A stretch of 64,000 nt of DNA from Maea johnstoni (GCA_963942565.1 OZ012684.1:62066846-62130845), one strand, 5' to 3'. Numbered from the stretch's first letter, positions 1-12,159 are shown. Numbers and translations: made by a program. The notes: generated by a model from the letters alone, not told the origin.

Positions 1-1780
1 AATAATGGGATAACGAATTGGACGTGATGAAAACTCAAAACGTTTTGGTGAGAAACCATGTTTATTTAGTATTATTTACAGGTAGAAATAAGAACAATAC
101 AATGTTAACCTGCACTACCATCAGGCTGCCAAGCGTTCTTCTCTTTCATCAGCTTACTTCACTCCAGTCACCATCTTCATACAAGCCAAAGAATGTCAAA
201 ATCAAACCCACCCCCTCCCACCCACCCACCACACGCAATTTCACTGTGATGCTGGAGATCGCTCAAAGTAAAACACCATCATGATATTTATTTTTTTATT
301 AACACTTCTAAACTGGTTAAGGTCACAAAACAACTGTGTATCAGCTTTGATAAAGACGAGTGATTGTTCATCTAAAGTATCAACTTCTTTTCAAACTGAA
401 TCAATCAACTGAACCTTTTTACAATCGTCAATAGTGCAGTGAACAGTCCCAATCTCATGAGACTAGAGTTATTCATGAGAAAGATGTAACTTATCTCTGA
501 ACTCTTATTGTTACAAGACAAGTCATTTTGCTTAAAAGATTACATTTATGAATATTATACACCATGAACGTTGAATGTTGACCTTATACTTCATTGTGAT
601 ACATCTTCTGAACTTCCATCTTAACCCATGAGAAGGACATCTCACAAGACACAACTTTTAACCGCATGGGACATATGATCTCAACTCATGAGACACCAGA
701 AGTCTGTAAAACTAAGTAATGATTTCATGAGACCAATGTCTGCAACTTAAGGGATTCTTACCTTATTTCACTTTAAGTCTTTATTTTACAAAACTAGTCT
801 GTAACACACATAACCAGTCTTAATAAGAGAAATAGAGAAACATCTATATAACCAATGAGACAAACGTCTATCCACTAAGTAAACATCAAGAGTAACGTTC
901 TTATCTCAATGGACCAAGAAACTATATAGGTATGCATTAGATGTTTCTACTTTGTAAACTGGGCTCATGACTTCAATGTTTAAATACCATGAAACAAATT
1001 TCTGTAACTCACAAGATCAATAAATAAATCCCAATATACAAAAATCTTATTTCCATGAGATATGGTTATGCAATCACATAAGAGACAGTTCATATCTGGA
1101 GCATCAAAATAACCTTACACTTGAAAACGTGTGATAAAAATTAGCATTTTGCAACATTTTGTTTGAAAGTTTTCTCTGTTTGGTTTAACAATCCCACCTT
1201 ATTTTTCCATGTAAGTGTTCAAGGTTATGCACACTTCAGAAGTAGGTACGTTAGGAAATTTTCTGGCACACACCTGAGACCTCACAAGGCACCCTGGGGA
1301 CATTGATGAAGAGAACATCAGAGAGAAGGAGGCAGTCAAATGGCTCTCACAAACTCACTACCTGATGAAAAAGAATGCAAGTGTTAATTTATAGTAAAAT
1401 TCATTTTGACATCTCTTATTTTAGTGTATCATCTTTGAAACAGACCCATTTCTAAAGCTGGAATGTAACAATACCAACCAACCCCCGGCAGCCTGCAAAA
1501 TTCATCACAGCAAAATTGAACACACATGTCTGCTTACTTTCTCACTCACCCTTCCATAAACTATTTGATTCAAACACATGAGACAAGGTATACCACAGGC
1601 TTAGCCTCAATTATAGGGTGGGATATGTCTTAATGTACAGAAACTTTGTTCTAAACACTTGCTAATGCCATATAAAGGTTGGGGACAAACTTTTACACAC
1701 ACACACACATCCACATTATAAGCATGTAATCTACTAGCAAGTCTTCTAGGACAATTGCCTGGCATGCACACTCATCTCCT
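1..1780. other. Intergenic stretch, no gene seen
   Basis: No coding exon, RNA gene or recognisable transposon end was found. It holds a short CA run at about 1694-1709 and the degenerate CATGAGA-rich interval listed separately. It lies downstream of the probable 3' end of the KCNQ1-type gene, so it is probably intergenic. Confidence 0.5.
440..1110. repeat. Degenerate CATGAGA/GTCTGTAA-rich cryptic repeat
   Basis: The words CATGAGAC, CATGAGAA or CATGAAAC recur about ten times (near 455, 472, 627, 684, 725, 853, 986 and 1052), often followed 10-20 bases later by GTCTGTAA or GTCTGCAA. The spacing is irregular. I read this as a heavily decayed tandem array. Chance recurrence in AT-rich DNA is the alternative. 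Confidence 0.35.
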
Positions 1781-1782
1781 GG

Positions 1783-2050
1783 TCAGTCAAGAACTGACGG
1801 AAGTGACAGGAAGTCAAATCTTGTACTGCACTTTTGTCATAGATATCTTAAACAGAAGGCTGACATGCAGGGTCATCATCAAGCCAGCAAAGAACAGACT
1901 GAAGCAACAGGTGTCAAATATTGTACTGCAGTTTTGCAATGGAGTTCTTATCTTAAATAGATGGCTGACATGCAGAGTCATCATCAGGCCAGTCAAGAAC
2001 AGACAAGAGCTAGGTGTCACATCTTGTCCTGCAGTTTTGCAATTGAAATC
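1783..2050. repeat. Tandem repeat, about 100-bp unit, roughly 2.6 copies
   Basis: Successive units share GTCAAAT(C/A)TTGTACTGCA, then CTGACATGCAG(A/G)GTCATCATC, then (A/C)AGAACAGAC. Unit anchors lie at 1813, 1913 and 2015. Two overlapping frames (1755-2180 on plus, 1814-2020 on minus) come from this repeat and show the same peptide twice, so they are not evidence of a gene. Confidence 0.75.
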
Positions 2051-2397
2051 ATATCTGTTGATAGACCAATGCTACAGGCCATCCGCTGAATCTGGCAAGG
2101 AAGGGGAACACATTGACACACTTCCACTCTGTGTATACATCTCTCAGATCACACTCTCCCAAACTCACATATCACCATGACAGCAGCATCTTTCTTGCCT
2201 CACAGCAGCAGCCACACAGCACACAATCACATGCACCCACCTGACCCTTTCAGGCCAGCAACAGGCATGGTAACAACTCCAAATGATAAATCAGATAAGA
2301 TATTCAAGTAATTTTATTCATTTCCTTATTTCATAAAATAATCATCCATCTAGAATTCTAATTTTTCTTATATTTTCCCAAGTATAAATACTATATA

Positions 2398-2914
2398 CAG
2401 GTGAACTTGGATATGACGGACCACTGTACGACAGACTTTTGGCTATGACGGACGATATGCTTGGTCCCAGTCCCATGCATATTAATTATGTGTATTTGAC
2501 CATGCATAGGACGGATTCCGTATGCCGGAACTCGGCTACCACGGACCAATATCACGGCACACACGATGCTATTTACTATGTAATTAGCATTGTGTATGAC
2601 GGACAAACACGTGTCTAGCAGTCGGCTTATTCTCGCCGAGACTAACACATGTGCTGAGTTACGTTCGGCCAGACAGAACTCAGTTCACATTGTCTGGTAT
2701 TTCTCAGCAGACAAATATATGTATAATAAAAATCCAGCCAGACATATTCTTTTGCTGTTTTGACTTTTATATAGAGATCAACTGAGGTCCCCAATGCAAT
2801 AAGATACACACTTGCATATGACGGACTAAGTCCATCATATGCATATGACGGATTTCGCATATGACGGACTAATTTTCCTGGTCCCACTGAGTCCGTCATA
2901 TCCAAGTTCACCTG
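2398..2914. mobile_element. pogo/Tigger-like MITE, 517 bp, TA target duplication
   Basis: Terminal inverted repeats of at least 24 bp begin CAGGTGAACTTGGATATG and match perfectly at both ends. A TA dinucleotide flanks each side (2396-2397 and 2915-2916), as expected for Tc1/mariner/pogo insertion. The interior holds many further copies of ATATGACGGA in both orientations and no transposase, so it is non-autonomous. Family assignment rests on the CAG start, TA duplication and size. The perfect terminal repeats suggest it is fairly young. Confidence 0.85.
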
Positions 2915-3732
2915 TACTAACTTGATTTGGTAAAATGGTAGAATTCATCTAATAATAGAAATTCATAAATGTTTTTAACTTTGTAGGATTTCCAAGCATA
3001 TAACTTGAGACCGGCTGTGGGCATGAAAGAGTGCCTAAAGGTTCATTATCAAGAGCAGTCGCACTGAACTGGCATATCTCTCTATTCTAACCTCCTTTCA
3101 CACTAGCATATTTCACAAGTCAAACTTGTATTGAGACAAAGGCATATATTCATCCAATTTTCATTTATTCTTTGAATTCTTACCTTTCAGAAACTGCTTT
3201 GTACATACATGGTAATCAAGACTGTCTTCATACATCATTACCTCAAGCATAACATGACTGCAGCCGATCTGATAACCATTATTTATAGCCTCATGCTTTT
3301 CATTTATACTTGTTATTTCTTGTCATCCATCAATTAATCAAGTCATCCAATAAATGAATCTCTTTGAACTTGCTCTTAAAATACAATCATAAGACCAGCA
3401 ACTCATTCCAATTTCATTTATAGTCCACATTTACATGATACATTCTACTAAGATCTCACAACATTCATACCACAAACCACAATACACTTTCATATCCCTT
3501 ATGACAGACCATGAACAATTTCTCCTCGTGTTGCACCACAACCATTGTCTCATTTATCAAACAATTCCCTCTCCCATTACTCTGAATGCAAACACATACA
3601 AACAGAGGGGACTTCTGTCATCTAAACCACAGCATCTAATTCAGCAGCCATCCTGACACCAAACATTAGCAGTCCACAACCAACCAAGAATCACTAGCTA
3701 GACTCACCGTAACCACTATCTTGTACATAGTG

Positions 3733-3907
3733 CAGGTGAACTTGGATATGACGGACTCAATGGGACCAGGAAAATTGGTCCGTCATATGCAAAATCCGTC
3801 GTATACATATGACGAATACTTGATATGCATCGGACTGGGACCAAGCATATCATCCGTCATATGCAATAATCCGTCGTACAGTGGTCCATCATATCCAAGT
3901 TCACCTG
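3733..3907. mobile_element. Short internally deleted copy of the same pogo-like MITE
   Basis: It has the same CAGGTGAACTTGGATATG ends, in inverted orientation at each side, but is only 175 bp long. Outer parts (GGACTCAATGGGACCAGGAAAATTGG and a GGTCCCAGTCC-like segment) resemble the 2398-2914 copy, while the middle is missing. The right flank is TA and the left flank TG, so the target duplication is eroded. Confidence 0.8.
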
Positions 3908-6900
3908 TAATGATGTTGCCTCTCAGACTCGTACAGCACACTCTCATCACCAACATACATACATACTCACTGGTTCATCTACAACAGGACAACACAGGGA
4001 ACACAAGCCTTATCAATCAAAAAAGTCTCTGCACATAGCAAGAACTAACAGAGCATTTATATAAAAAAGACTCAAACCAAGATGGAAATAACAGAACAGA
4101 GAGAGTTTTTGTTGTATAAGTTTGTTGTTTAAAAATATTTAATGAGGTATTTTTACTGCATAAGTATTTTGTATTTTGTAAAGAGTTTTGTAAGAGAACC
4201 TGTTGTCAAAGCCCTACCCCGTCACCTGCTTCTAAAGAGAAGGGCCAGATATGGTTTTTTTCATTAGGGTAGGGGTCATAGAGTAGGGAGATACCAACTA
4301 CGGTTTATTGGCAAACCAACCCTTCAACTGGGAAAAAGAGTGATGTGGCTTATAAAGCAGGGATATACCAATTGGAGTTTATGATACCTTGGAAAACAAA
4401 TCCTTTCATCTGGATAGGGACGTCAGGAATAAAAGCTAACAAATGTTTGAAGGAGGCATTTAGTAGACCTCTTACTTCTTTCACCATTAGAGGCTATCCT
4501 AGGGAGAATTAACATGCACTACTTCCATTTCCAGTTTCAGTTATACACTCATAACTTAAGCAGAGAATATTGCTCACAGCCATGTAGAAATAAAGATAGA
4601 TAGTTGAATTTCTTTGCACACAGTAAGCAGACATTGTGAAACCATTCTTAAGCTTGCTGAATTATGAAAGACATCAATAAGCATATCTCGCATTCTCCAC
4701 CAGATGAAACTTCATATAAATATTATTTCATTTCTAGCAGTAAATAGTGTAAAATTTTCCATCATACTAACGACTCTCAAAGTCAACCAGGACTTTGACT
4801 ACCTGACCTCAAGGGCGCCCTTGTTTCCCCTGTAACAGATACCCTTGATAACATTACACTTCCCAATCACACATCAATACACCATTTCCTCATTTATAAT
4901 GAAATGGGGAAGATGTGTTCAATTAAAGTCCATTGTGCATTTAGTGAATAAATACAAAAAAGACAAAAAAAATCCTTGACATTCAAAGATTCAATCAACG
5001 CAGGTGAGACAAACGGTTGTAGAATTCAGTTCCTCCTCTTCACAGACAGGTCTTGATAAAATTCATGATTAAATAATTGTCGACCCCTAATATTCACAAA
5101 CTGTTTGTACAGAACTTAAAAGTTTACACCTTAATATACAACATATTCTCACAACATCTAGAATTATTATTACAAAATTGGCAAAGCTAATATTATTATC
5201 ATTGTTATCATTATTCAAGTGATGAAAAGATTAAAAATGGTGTAAATAGACGGTGTCAAAATCAGTGATATAAAAATGGTAAAAGACTTGTGTTATTACA
5301 GGTGAGTCAATACATGTTAAAAATGGTCACAGCGCCACCAGTGGCAAAACCTGGAATCAGCATGCTATACTGCAAAAGATTGATGACCTGTTGGTACTGA
5401 TATACACTAGGAGAAATAAATCTTAAGGTATATTTAAGACAATTAAAGTTAAAACGCTTTGGAGGATTAATTTGAAATGATAAAGTAGCACTACCAAACA
5501 AATAGTATTTCAAGGGTAACAACACTTTTCTAGGGCAAACCGATCAGATCTTCTGAATTCTCTCACCACTGGCCGCTGAGACAGGATTTGTACTGTTGAC
5601 ACTGTGATGCATTAAGAAGTTTCCACCAAATGGTCGACTTAGACATTGAAATATTGAAAAAAAAGATGTGTTAAGCCACATTACTGTCCATGAAAATAGA
5701 CAATCATATGTACAAACATAAGTATACTAAAGACACAATAGATTACTAATAAGATGAAATTCATACCAACAAAAACACACAAAAGTCCCCATAAGTCACA
5801 AACCAAATGCTTTCTATAGTACTGCAATGTGAAGTAGCATTTCGAATAAGGCTTGTTCTAGTATTCTCCTATTATGAAATAACAATGTAACGAAATATGC
5901 TTGATAAACTCCAATATTTCTCAAAGATTACTGAGGAACTTAGCTAGGATATTATGATATGATATGCCTGCAACTGAAGACTGAAAAGCCATATGAGGAT
6001 CAAGATACAAGATACCTGGGAAGGTATTGAGAGGTTTTTTTAAATAAGGGAAGGTTTTTAAAATATTTGACAATTCAAATTTTGGACTTTCATTTTTCGA
6101 TGTACTCACTTGATACAGATATGAACTTAGGTGCATTTTCATTCAATATGGAGGACTATATAACAAAGGTAAAGTTAAAATATAGCAAGGTTTCAACAAT
6201 ATAACTCAAATCTTGTCCTTTGCCGAAAACACTATTATGTTGTCAGCAAACAGGAAATGTACATATTTTTGCATAGTTTCCAGTCAACAATCCATCTGGT
6301 AAATTGTGGGCAAGCACTAGAGTCAGCAATGCACATGATATGAGCAATGTAGCAGATAGGTTAGCAAGTCAAACCAGAGAGGAGGATAAGGGGAGTGGAA
6401 ACAAAGCCAGCAATGACCTTTGACCTCGCCCACTAGCCAACCATTGGTTGTCTTGACAGGTAGGCATGTCCAGTGGATATGTGAGTATTCTCAAATTCTG
6501 GAGTAATAATATCCACAATAATCTTTATTTCTTCTTATGTTTGAAGACTTGCAGATAACCAGAATGAACATTCTTAGACACCAGGAGATTACATTTCTGA
6601 TCTCTTCTGATACCCTCCCTGCTAGGTTTGTAATGAAAGATTCTAGAAATCGGCTTACTTCTACTCTCTTCATCCATCTCTCTGGTTGAAATAATAATGC
6701 CCTGCTGGGCTAAAAACCATCTTACGATACCTCCAATCACCCCCCCCCCCCCCACACCCCAAGTGTAGCTCACAGAGACCTACCAGTACTTCCCAAGATT
6801 TTCCTAGAAAATCCTACATTTTCCTTGGTATTCAAAGCTTCATTTGATAGAGGAAATGGGAATAATAAAGCAAGGAATATCTAAGGAAAATGCATTCTCT

Positions 6901-7094
6901 CTGAGGGTGAAAACTCCTGGGTTATGAGATATTTGCACGGCCCTTGCCCAGCAGGGTTGTCTGTGCATGAATAGTGAAAGAGGCTGTTGACCTCTAAGAA
7001 GACCAGGAGGTCTTAGAACTCACCTGATCTTAGGAGAGTCAGAAACAATGAGATCCGCTCTTGCTTCCTCCCATCCCATCATAAGGACTTAAGC
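3908..7094. other. Intergenic stretch, minor repeats only
   Basis: No gene was recognised. A degenerate direct repeat of about 80-100 bp lies at 4276-4425 (units sharing AGGGA-TATACCAA and a later TTGG-AAACAAATCC). ATT/ATC-rich sequence lies at about 5160-5220 and a run of 14 C at 6740-6753. The remainder is unremarkable AT-rich DNA. Confidence 0.5.
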
Positions 7095-7326
7095 TTAACC
7101 AAGCAAACGCTCAAGAGTTCCTACAGAAATTGTCATCTGGATCTACATTACTTTTGGCATTAACTTGAATTGAAAATGATTTTACTAAACATTTGAAGAA
7201 AAGTTGTTGGAAGTGTTGTGTTTGACTTTCCTCCTTCAAATATATAATTGAAATTCTGCTTTTGCTATAACTATTTCATCAGAATTGTCAGGCTGCTTTT
7301 GGCCAAATTAGCATTTATGTGGTAAA
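7095..7326 (+). mobile_element. TTAA-flanked MITE, group B
   Basis: It starts TTAACC and contains CGCTCAAGAGTTCC-ACAGAAATTGTC-TCTGGATCTA and later CATTTGAAGAAAAGTTG, all shared with 55929-56165 and 20841-21063. The right end (AGCATTTATGTGGTAAA) is eroded. No coding capacity. Strand is given relative to the 55929-56165 copy. Confidence 0.65.
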
Positions 7327-7657
7327 GGCTGGATCAAATACACAAGGCAGCGCTCACAAGTCTGGAATAAAGGAAGATATGCAACTCATCTAAAAAGTTT
7401 ATCAAAACTAAATTTTTTTCACAGACTTTGGAATATTGGTTAAGTGGAAGACCTGAAGAGATGTTCATTCCAGACTCAGTATGCCATACACATCAGGGAC
7501 AGGTATATCAACAGATCCATCATCAAAAACACTTGATTTTCTTAATGATCACAGTTGTTTTTGTTTTGTTTTGACCAAAATATGGCAGATTTCAATGAAA
7601 ATCGAGAAGAATTGATTCTAATTTTTGCCTGGTCAACACTGTCAAGCCACTTTTTTA

Positions 7658-7810
7658 GCATGACTGAAACCCTGGCACATGGGTACTCATCTGAGAGTAC
7701 TCAGCAAGAGCTATCTAATGAATACCAACATGACAGGGTTTAGATGGTTTTCAAAAATCTTTGCAACCATGTGCTTTGGGCAAAAGTAGCCTGACCATTA
7801 GAAGGGTTAA
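7658..7810 (+). mobile_element. TTAA-flanked MITE, group A, left part missing
   Basis: The segment ACCCTGGCACATGGGTACTC through AGTACTCAGCAAGAGCT to GAAGGGTTAA matches copies at 29332-29551, 41873-42087, 56176-56389 and 62071-62273. The left half is unrecognisable, while the right end AAGGGTTAA is intact. An open frame at 7555-7743 partly overlaps it and has no other support. Confidence 0.7.
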
Positions 7811-8722
7811 AACATTGGTTAACTATTGAACAAGAAGTGTCGGGTGACCAGGCCCCATGGTTCTAATAACAACAGATTTTTCGTTAATGTTAGGTGATGA
7901 CAATAGCATTTACTTGGATAGTCAAATAATCTATATCCAGAAAGAAATTATTCAGTTAATTGATTCTGACAATGGTACAAGTCAGTGTTATCACATTATA
8001 CCTATCCATTATCTAGAGTTTGTAGATATGAGTCAGTTATACATGTGATCAAAGCATATAGCTAATAGGTCTAGGTAGAGGTGAAATCATAAACATATCT
8101 TGGGTCTTACTGCATTATCCAGATGTTAGGACGTCCTATGTGTTTTTGTTACAAAATAGGGATTATAACTAATAGTCATGTCCTTGAAAGATGTTAACTT
8201 TAAATGTGTTATCTTGGACCAAGACTTAAGGAAGTTGATCTAGAGAATAACCTTTGGGATAATCTCAGCTAGTTTTCAAGAGAGTGACTTTGGGAATCCC
8301 AGTCATCTAGTGATATAACTATAGAGCTGATGAAGCTGTGTAGGAACAGGGTTTTGCAATAGGAATTGGCACCTTTAAAATTGTTGAGATACCTTAATGT
8401 TCTGATTCCTGAACAATATTTTTAACAATGCTGCCAGTCTTCAAGGGACCTAATTTTGTTAAATTTAGCTCTGTCAATCGAAATTTTGTGAATAAGATAG
8501 AAAACTGTTTTATACATGTTTTACATCTCAAATGATATGATACAATCTTTTACTTTTTTGATATGATACTTTTACCCATTCAATATTGGTATATGGTTTA
8601 GTATCAAGTACCAGTACCATCCCTAATATGCAATCATAATGCCTACACTTACAGCGATGATGGGTTAAGATTGACATGCTTCTGTGTTACGCCAACGGAA
8701 GTCATAGCTGTGTGTGTGGTCG
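7811..8722. other. Probable downstream flank of the KCNQ1-type gene
   Basis: No exon-like sequence or known repeat was recognised. It lies past the best polyadenylation signal on the minus strand. One open frame (7857-8048, plus) resembles no family I know. Confidence 0.4.
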
Positions 8723-8728
8723 TTTATT
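8723..8728 (-). terminator. Candidate polyadenylation signal AATAAA
   Basis: TTTATT on the plus strand reads AATAAA on the minus strand, about 385 nt after the stop codon of the KCNQ1-type gene. It is the first canonical hexamer I found downstream of the stop. Just beyond it the transcript strand is CA-rich rather than GU-rich, so a later signal may be used. Confidence 0.5.
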
Positions 8729-9111
8729 CCCACAGCGAGAAATTAAGCCTATAAATGATGCACAATATTGTCATTAGAAATCTTTGCCCCGAGCACACAA
8801 GGCGCTGCTGTCATCATCATCTCTACCGTCACTGTTGTCGCCGTCCTTGTCATTAGGATTGAGAAGCCCCAGCAGCAGCTCAAGCACCAGTTGAACATCA
8901 CCTTCCTTTTACCTGCTTACTGCAGCACCCTCTATACTTGATCCTCATCACTGCATACTGCAGCGCCACCTATACTTGATCCCTGTCACAGCGCCCCCTG
9001 TACTTGATCCTCATCACTGCATACTCCAGTGCCACCTATACTTCATCCTCATAACCGTATAGTGCAGCGACACCTATACTTGATCCTCCTCACTGCCTAC
9101 TGCAGCGCCCC
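8729..9111 (-). other. Probable 3'UTR of the KCNQ1-type gene
   Basis: This is the sequence between the TAG stop and the candidate AATAAA. The first 180 nt after the stop are the 38-bp minisatellite listed separately. The rest includes a GAT/GAC-rich patch (about 8810-8850 on plus). The limits are inferred, since there is no transcript evidence. Confidence 0.5.
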
Positions 9112-9127
9112 CTACACCTGATCCTCT
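8929..9127 (-). repeat. 38-bp minisatellite including the stop codon, six units
   Basis: On the minus strand six units begin GAGGATCAGGTGTAG (coding end), GAGGATCAAGTATAG, GAGGATGAAGTATAG, GAGGATCAAGTACAG, AGGGATCAAGTATAG and GAGGATCAAGTATAG. Each continues with G-(G/T)GGCGCTGCAGTA(T/G)GCAGTGA(T/G). Most units are 38 bp and the fourth is about 28 bp. The first unit holds the last codons and stop of the channel, so the array extends from coding sequence into the 3'UTR. Confidence 0.9.
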
Positions 9128-9213
9128 TTGGAGTCCTCATTGACCGTCTTGTTCTTCACCAGCGTGTTGAGCATGAACAGTACTTGGTCCAGCTTCTGGT
9201 CCATCTTGTTCAC
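9112..9213 (-). CDS. KCNQ1: KCNQ1-type potassium channel, terminal coding exon
   Basis: Thirty-three codons plus TAG. It follows a TTTGCAG acceptor, enters in phase 0, and joins the exon at 41749-41851 to read RLARVETQVNKMDQKLDQV then LFMLNTLVKN. This is helix D, the parallel coiled coil that drives subunit assembly in Kv7 channels. Hydrophobic residues at heptad a/d positions (V, V, M, L, V/L, L, L) are visible. In vertebrate KCNQ1 this helix also docks the anchoring protein Yotiao/AKAP9, which cannot be judged here. The protein ends only about 14 residues after the helix with KEDQV, shorter than the vertebrate KCNQ1 tail as I recall it. The last codons and stop lie in the first unit of a 38-bp minisatellite, and a 48-bp minisatellite begins 44 nt upstream of the acceptor. 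Family identity is secure; the orthology label is inferred from similarity remembered, not searched. Confidence 0.94.
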   Translation of the reverse strand: MNKMDQKLDQVLFMLNTLVKNKTVNEDSKEDQV

Positions 9214-9256
9214 CTGCAAACATACAAGAAGAATGAATTACCGGCATGAATACTAA

Positions 9257-9541
9257 TGTCTCTAAGTTAGCCTAGAATTGACGCTGTCATAAATATTTTC
9301 ACACTGTCTCTAAGTTATCCTAGAATTGAGGCTGTCATACATATTTTCACATTGTCTCTATATTAGCCTAGAATTAAGGCTGTCATGCATATTTTCACAC
9401 TGTCTCTATGTTAGCCTAGAACTAAGGCTGTCATGCATACTTTCACAATGTCTCTGAGTTGGCCTAGAATTAAGGCTGTCATACATTATTTCACACTGTA
9501 TCTGTTAGTCTCAAGTTGAGGCTGTCATACATATTTTCACA
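9257..9541. repeat. 48-bp minisatellite, about six units
   Basis: Units begin at 9257, 9305, 9353, 9401, 9449 and 9497 with TGTCTCTAAGTTAGCCTAGA-type sequence and end CTGTCATACATATTTTCACA. Divergence is about 5-15% by eye. The CCTAGAATT-AGGCTGTCATA-TATTTT core resembles one end of the group D dispersed repeat (17005, 28157, 44310), so it was probably amplified from such a copy. It lies in the intron just upstream of the terminal KCNQ1-type exon. Confidence 0.9.
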
Positions 9542-10316
9542 AATATATCTCACTATGTGGTGTTAGGAAGGGTTAGTCTGAATATGACAATAGCAAGAGA
9601 CAGGACGCATTATGCTACCTATAGGTCATTGACATAACTACATGATGCTTGGTTGACACAGAGAGTATAGTTAACTCATCAAAGACTAGAAACCTTGAGT
9701 TCACTTATACTGAATGACTAATTACAGGGACATGCATACAATTAGAAATTAAGTAGCTGGACAATTTCTATAAGCAGTAAGATTTTTTCATCCAACCTTA
9801 CAAGGCAGTATTTACCGTAAAGAAGAAAAATTATCCTGCAAACAAGCGTTAACTTGAAAAACACCATTATAGAAAAAAGACAAAATATTTCACAGTTCTT
9901 TTTGGCAAATATGCATTACATGTACATAGGTTAAATATGTTGCAAATTAATGCAGTATGGCAATATTCAAACTGTTTGTTTTGAGTAGAAAGCAACTTGG
10001 CTTAGAAAATGACCTTTGCTGAGTTTAGTGTCTGGTGCATCATAAAGAGAAGCAACTGGAGTGTGTTAGAGAGTATATAGTGTCACCAGGAATGAGGTAA
10101 GGGGATCCCCTGTCTCAGCAGTCCATGAATTTGTTTACATGTCACAGTCAGCAGCCAGAAGCAAGGAGACTCAGGGAAGCAATTAGGTAAAATCAATTGT
10201 ATTTGTTGTTTTACAGGCTCTGGCAACATTTTCATTTTGGGCCAATTGAAGAAAAAATTTAACTTCCTCAGATTGTATGTTTGATCTCCTTTGTTAGCAT
10301 GTATTATCTATCAACT

Positions 10317-10553
<237 letters not shown>

Positions 10554-11364
10554 CTACTTTTCCACAAGATAAAGAAGGGCATATAAGTGTGAAGTTGGTC
10601 TGGCCTATTTCCAGCTTGTGTCAACCTGATAGCAGGCAGGTCATCTACTCTATGCCAAAGGCTCCCTATGTTTATGTGTTAGAGACATGAGACGGCTAAC
10701 GTTGCCCAGCACAAGACAAAATAATGTGGACTATTTTATTTACCTTGGCTAATCTATCCTATTACTCTGCTTAGGTTCTACTCCACTAAAATAAGCTTGC
10801 ATGTCCCTCAGGGGAAGATAGTGTTAATACAAGTAAGAGATGCCCTCAAGTTTGGCTATCAGATTTTTTGTTTGTGAATTCCTGTTATTTGAAAGCACTC
10901 AAGGGATTTCCTGTATCAGTTTAGGGTAATTCTACTCTCATGACCATCTATGTGGTTACAATGGAATTGACACAGCCATTGTTAGACATTGTTAGACATG
11001 CTACATTTCAGAGTAAAAGAACAATTTTAGGGACACACTGAAGTTAAATTTTTTTTCTCATGATTGTTTGACAAATTTTGACAAAAGTGACTTTTTATTA
11101 CATTCTAGGAGCTCTAGATCTTGGTGTGTATTCATGCTAGTGTCTTTATCATTAAAGAGAACAACTCGAGACCTTTGCTATGGAAAAGAGAACACCACCA
11201 CACATCCAATAGTAATTAATAATAATAAGATATTATACAGAATTATACTGAAATTCAGTATAAATCAATTTATACTTGATTGAATGGATGTCAAAGCTCT
11301 AGGATCTCTGAGGATTCTCAACACTAAATCATTCTAACCCCAAAGAAGGGTAGTGTCTCATTCA

Positions 11365-11620
11365 TGCTGCAACTGCCACAAGGCTTTTGTTTACCACTTG
11401 TTTATTTTCATCCATTTAAACAATTTGAGTGTGTCACAGTACAGCGGAACTGGCTTGGTGCTGCCAAGTTGCTCTGGGAGTCAAGTAGTTTACAAATACA
11501 TATGATAGTGGTATACTATGAAGCACAGACAGACACATCTATCTCAGAAGGAGTCCAGTTAGTATGGACAGAGAGGTCAAACTCTCTGGTATGGAGGAGG
11601 ACTGGGTCCAGCAAGAACTA
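11365..11620 (+). repeat. Dispersed repeat, copy 1 of a local direct pair
   Basis: Shares TTGTTTATTTTCATCCATTT-like, AGCGGAACT-GG, GCTGCCAAGTTG, GGGAGTCAAGTAGTTTA and GTATACTATGAAGCACA with 12160-12395, in the same order and orientation. The copies differ by many substitutions and short gaps, so this is an old duplication or two copies of one unnamed repeat. Confidence 0.65.
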
Positions 11621-12159
11621 GTGGCACTCTCATTCCAAAAATGGTTGATTTGAACATTGTTTTCAATAAATCAATTGTTTCATTTGAATCTATAAAATTC
11701 CAATCAATTGGACTCTTAGTCAAAAGGTAATATAATATTCATTATATTGGAAATGTGTATTTTGGTTTTCAAAAAGTAGCAAGGCATCACTTGAAGTAAT
11801 CTTCCCAAAAAAGAGTGGCCTGATTATGAACAGTAAGATTGGAAACATCAAGAGTTTGGTTTCCTGAGGACCAGCCTCCGCTGCCTACATCCCATTGGCT
11901 GAGCACTGACACTGGTCCTCTACAGTGTACCAGCCATCACAAGCTCTTTTATCAGGCCTACCATGCAAAGCATTCATGGTTTTGATAAAATTTATACTTC
12001 TCATCAATATTACTATAACATCTATAGTGTCCTTGATTAAAATGTGATAAGTAATTTATAACTCTTTTGATATCATGATACGTGACTGAAATGGGAGACA
12101 TAGATGGGTTATGGTCCTCAATAATTACCCTCTCATCATATTCTCAGTATAGGAAGATG

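Noticed and set aside
1755-2180. 141-codon plus-strand frame with an internal peptide repeat
   Set aside because: The peptide repeat simply reflects a 100-bp tandem DNA repeat; an antisense frame is equally open.
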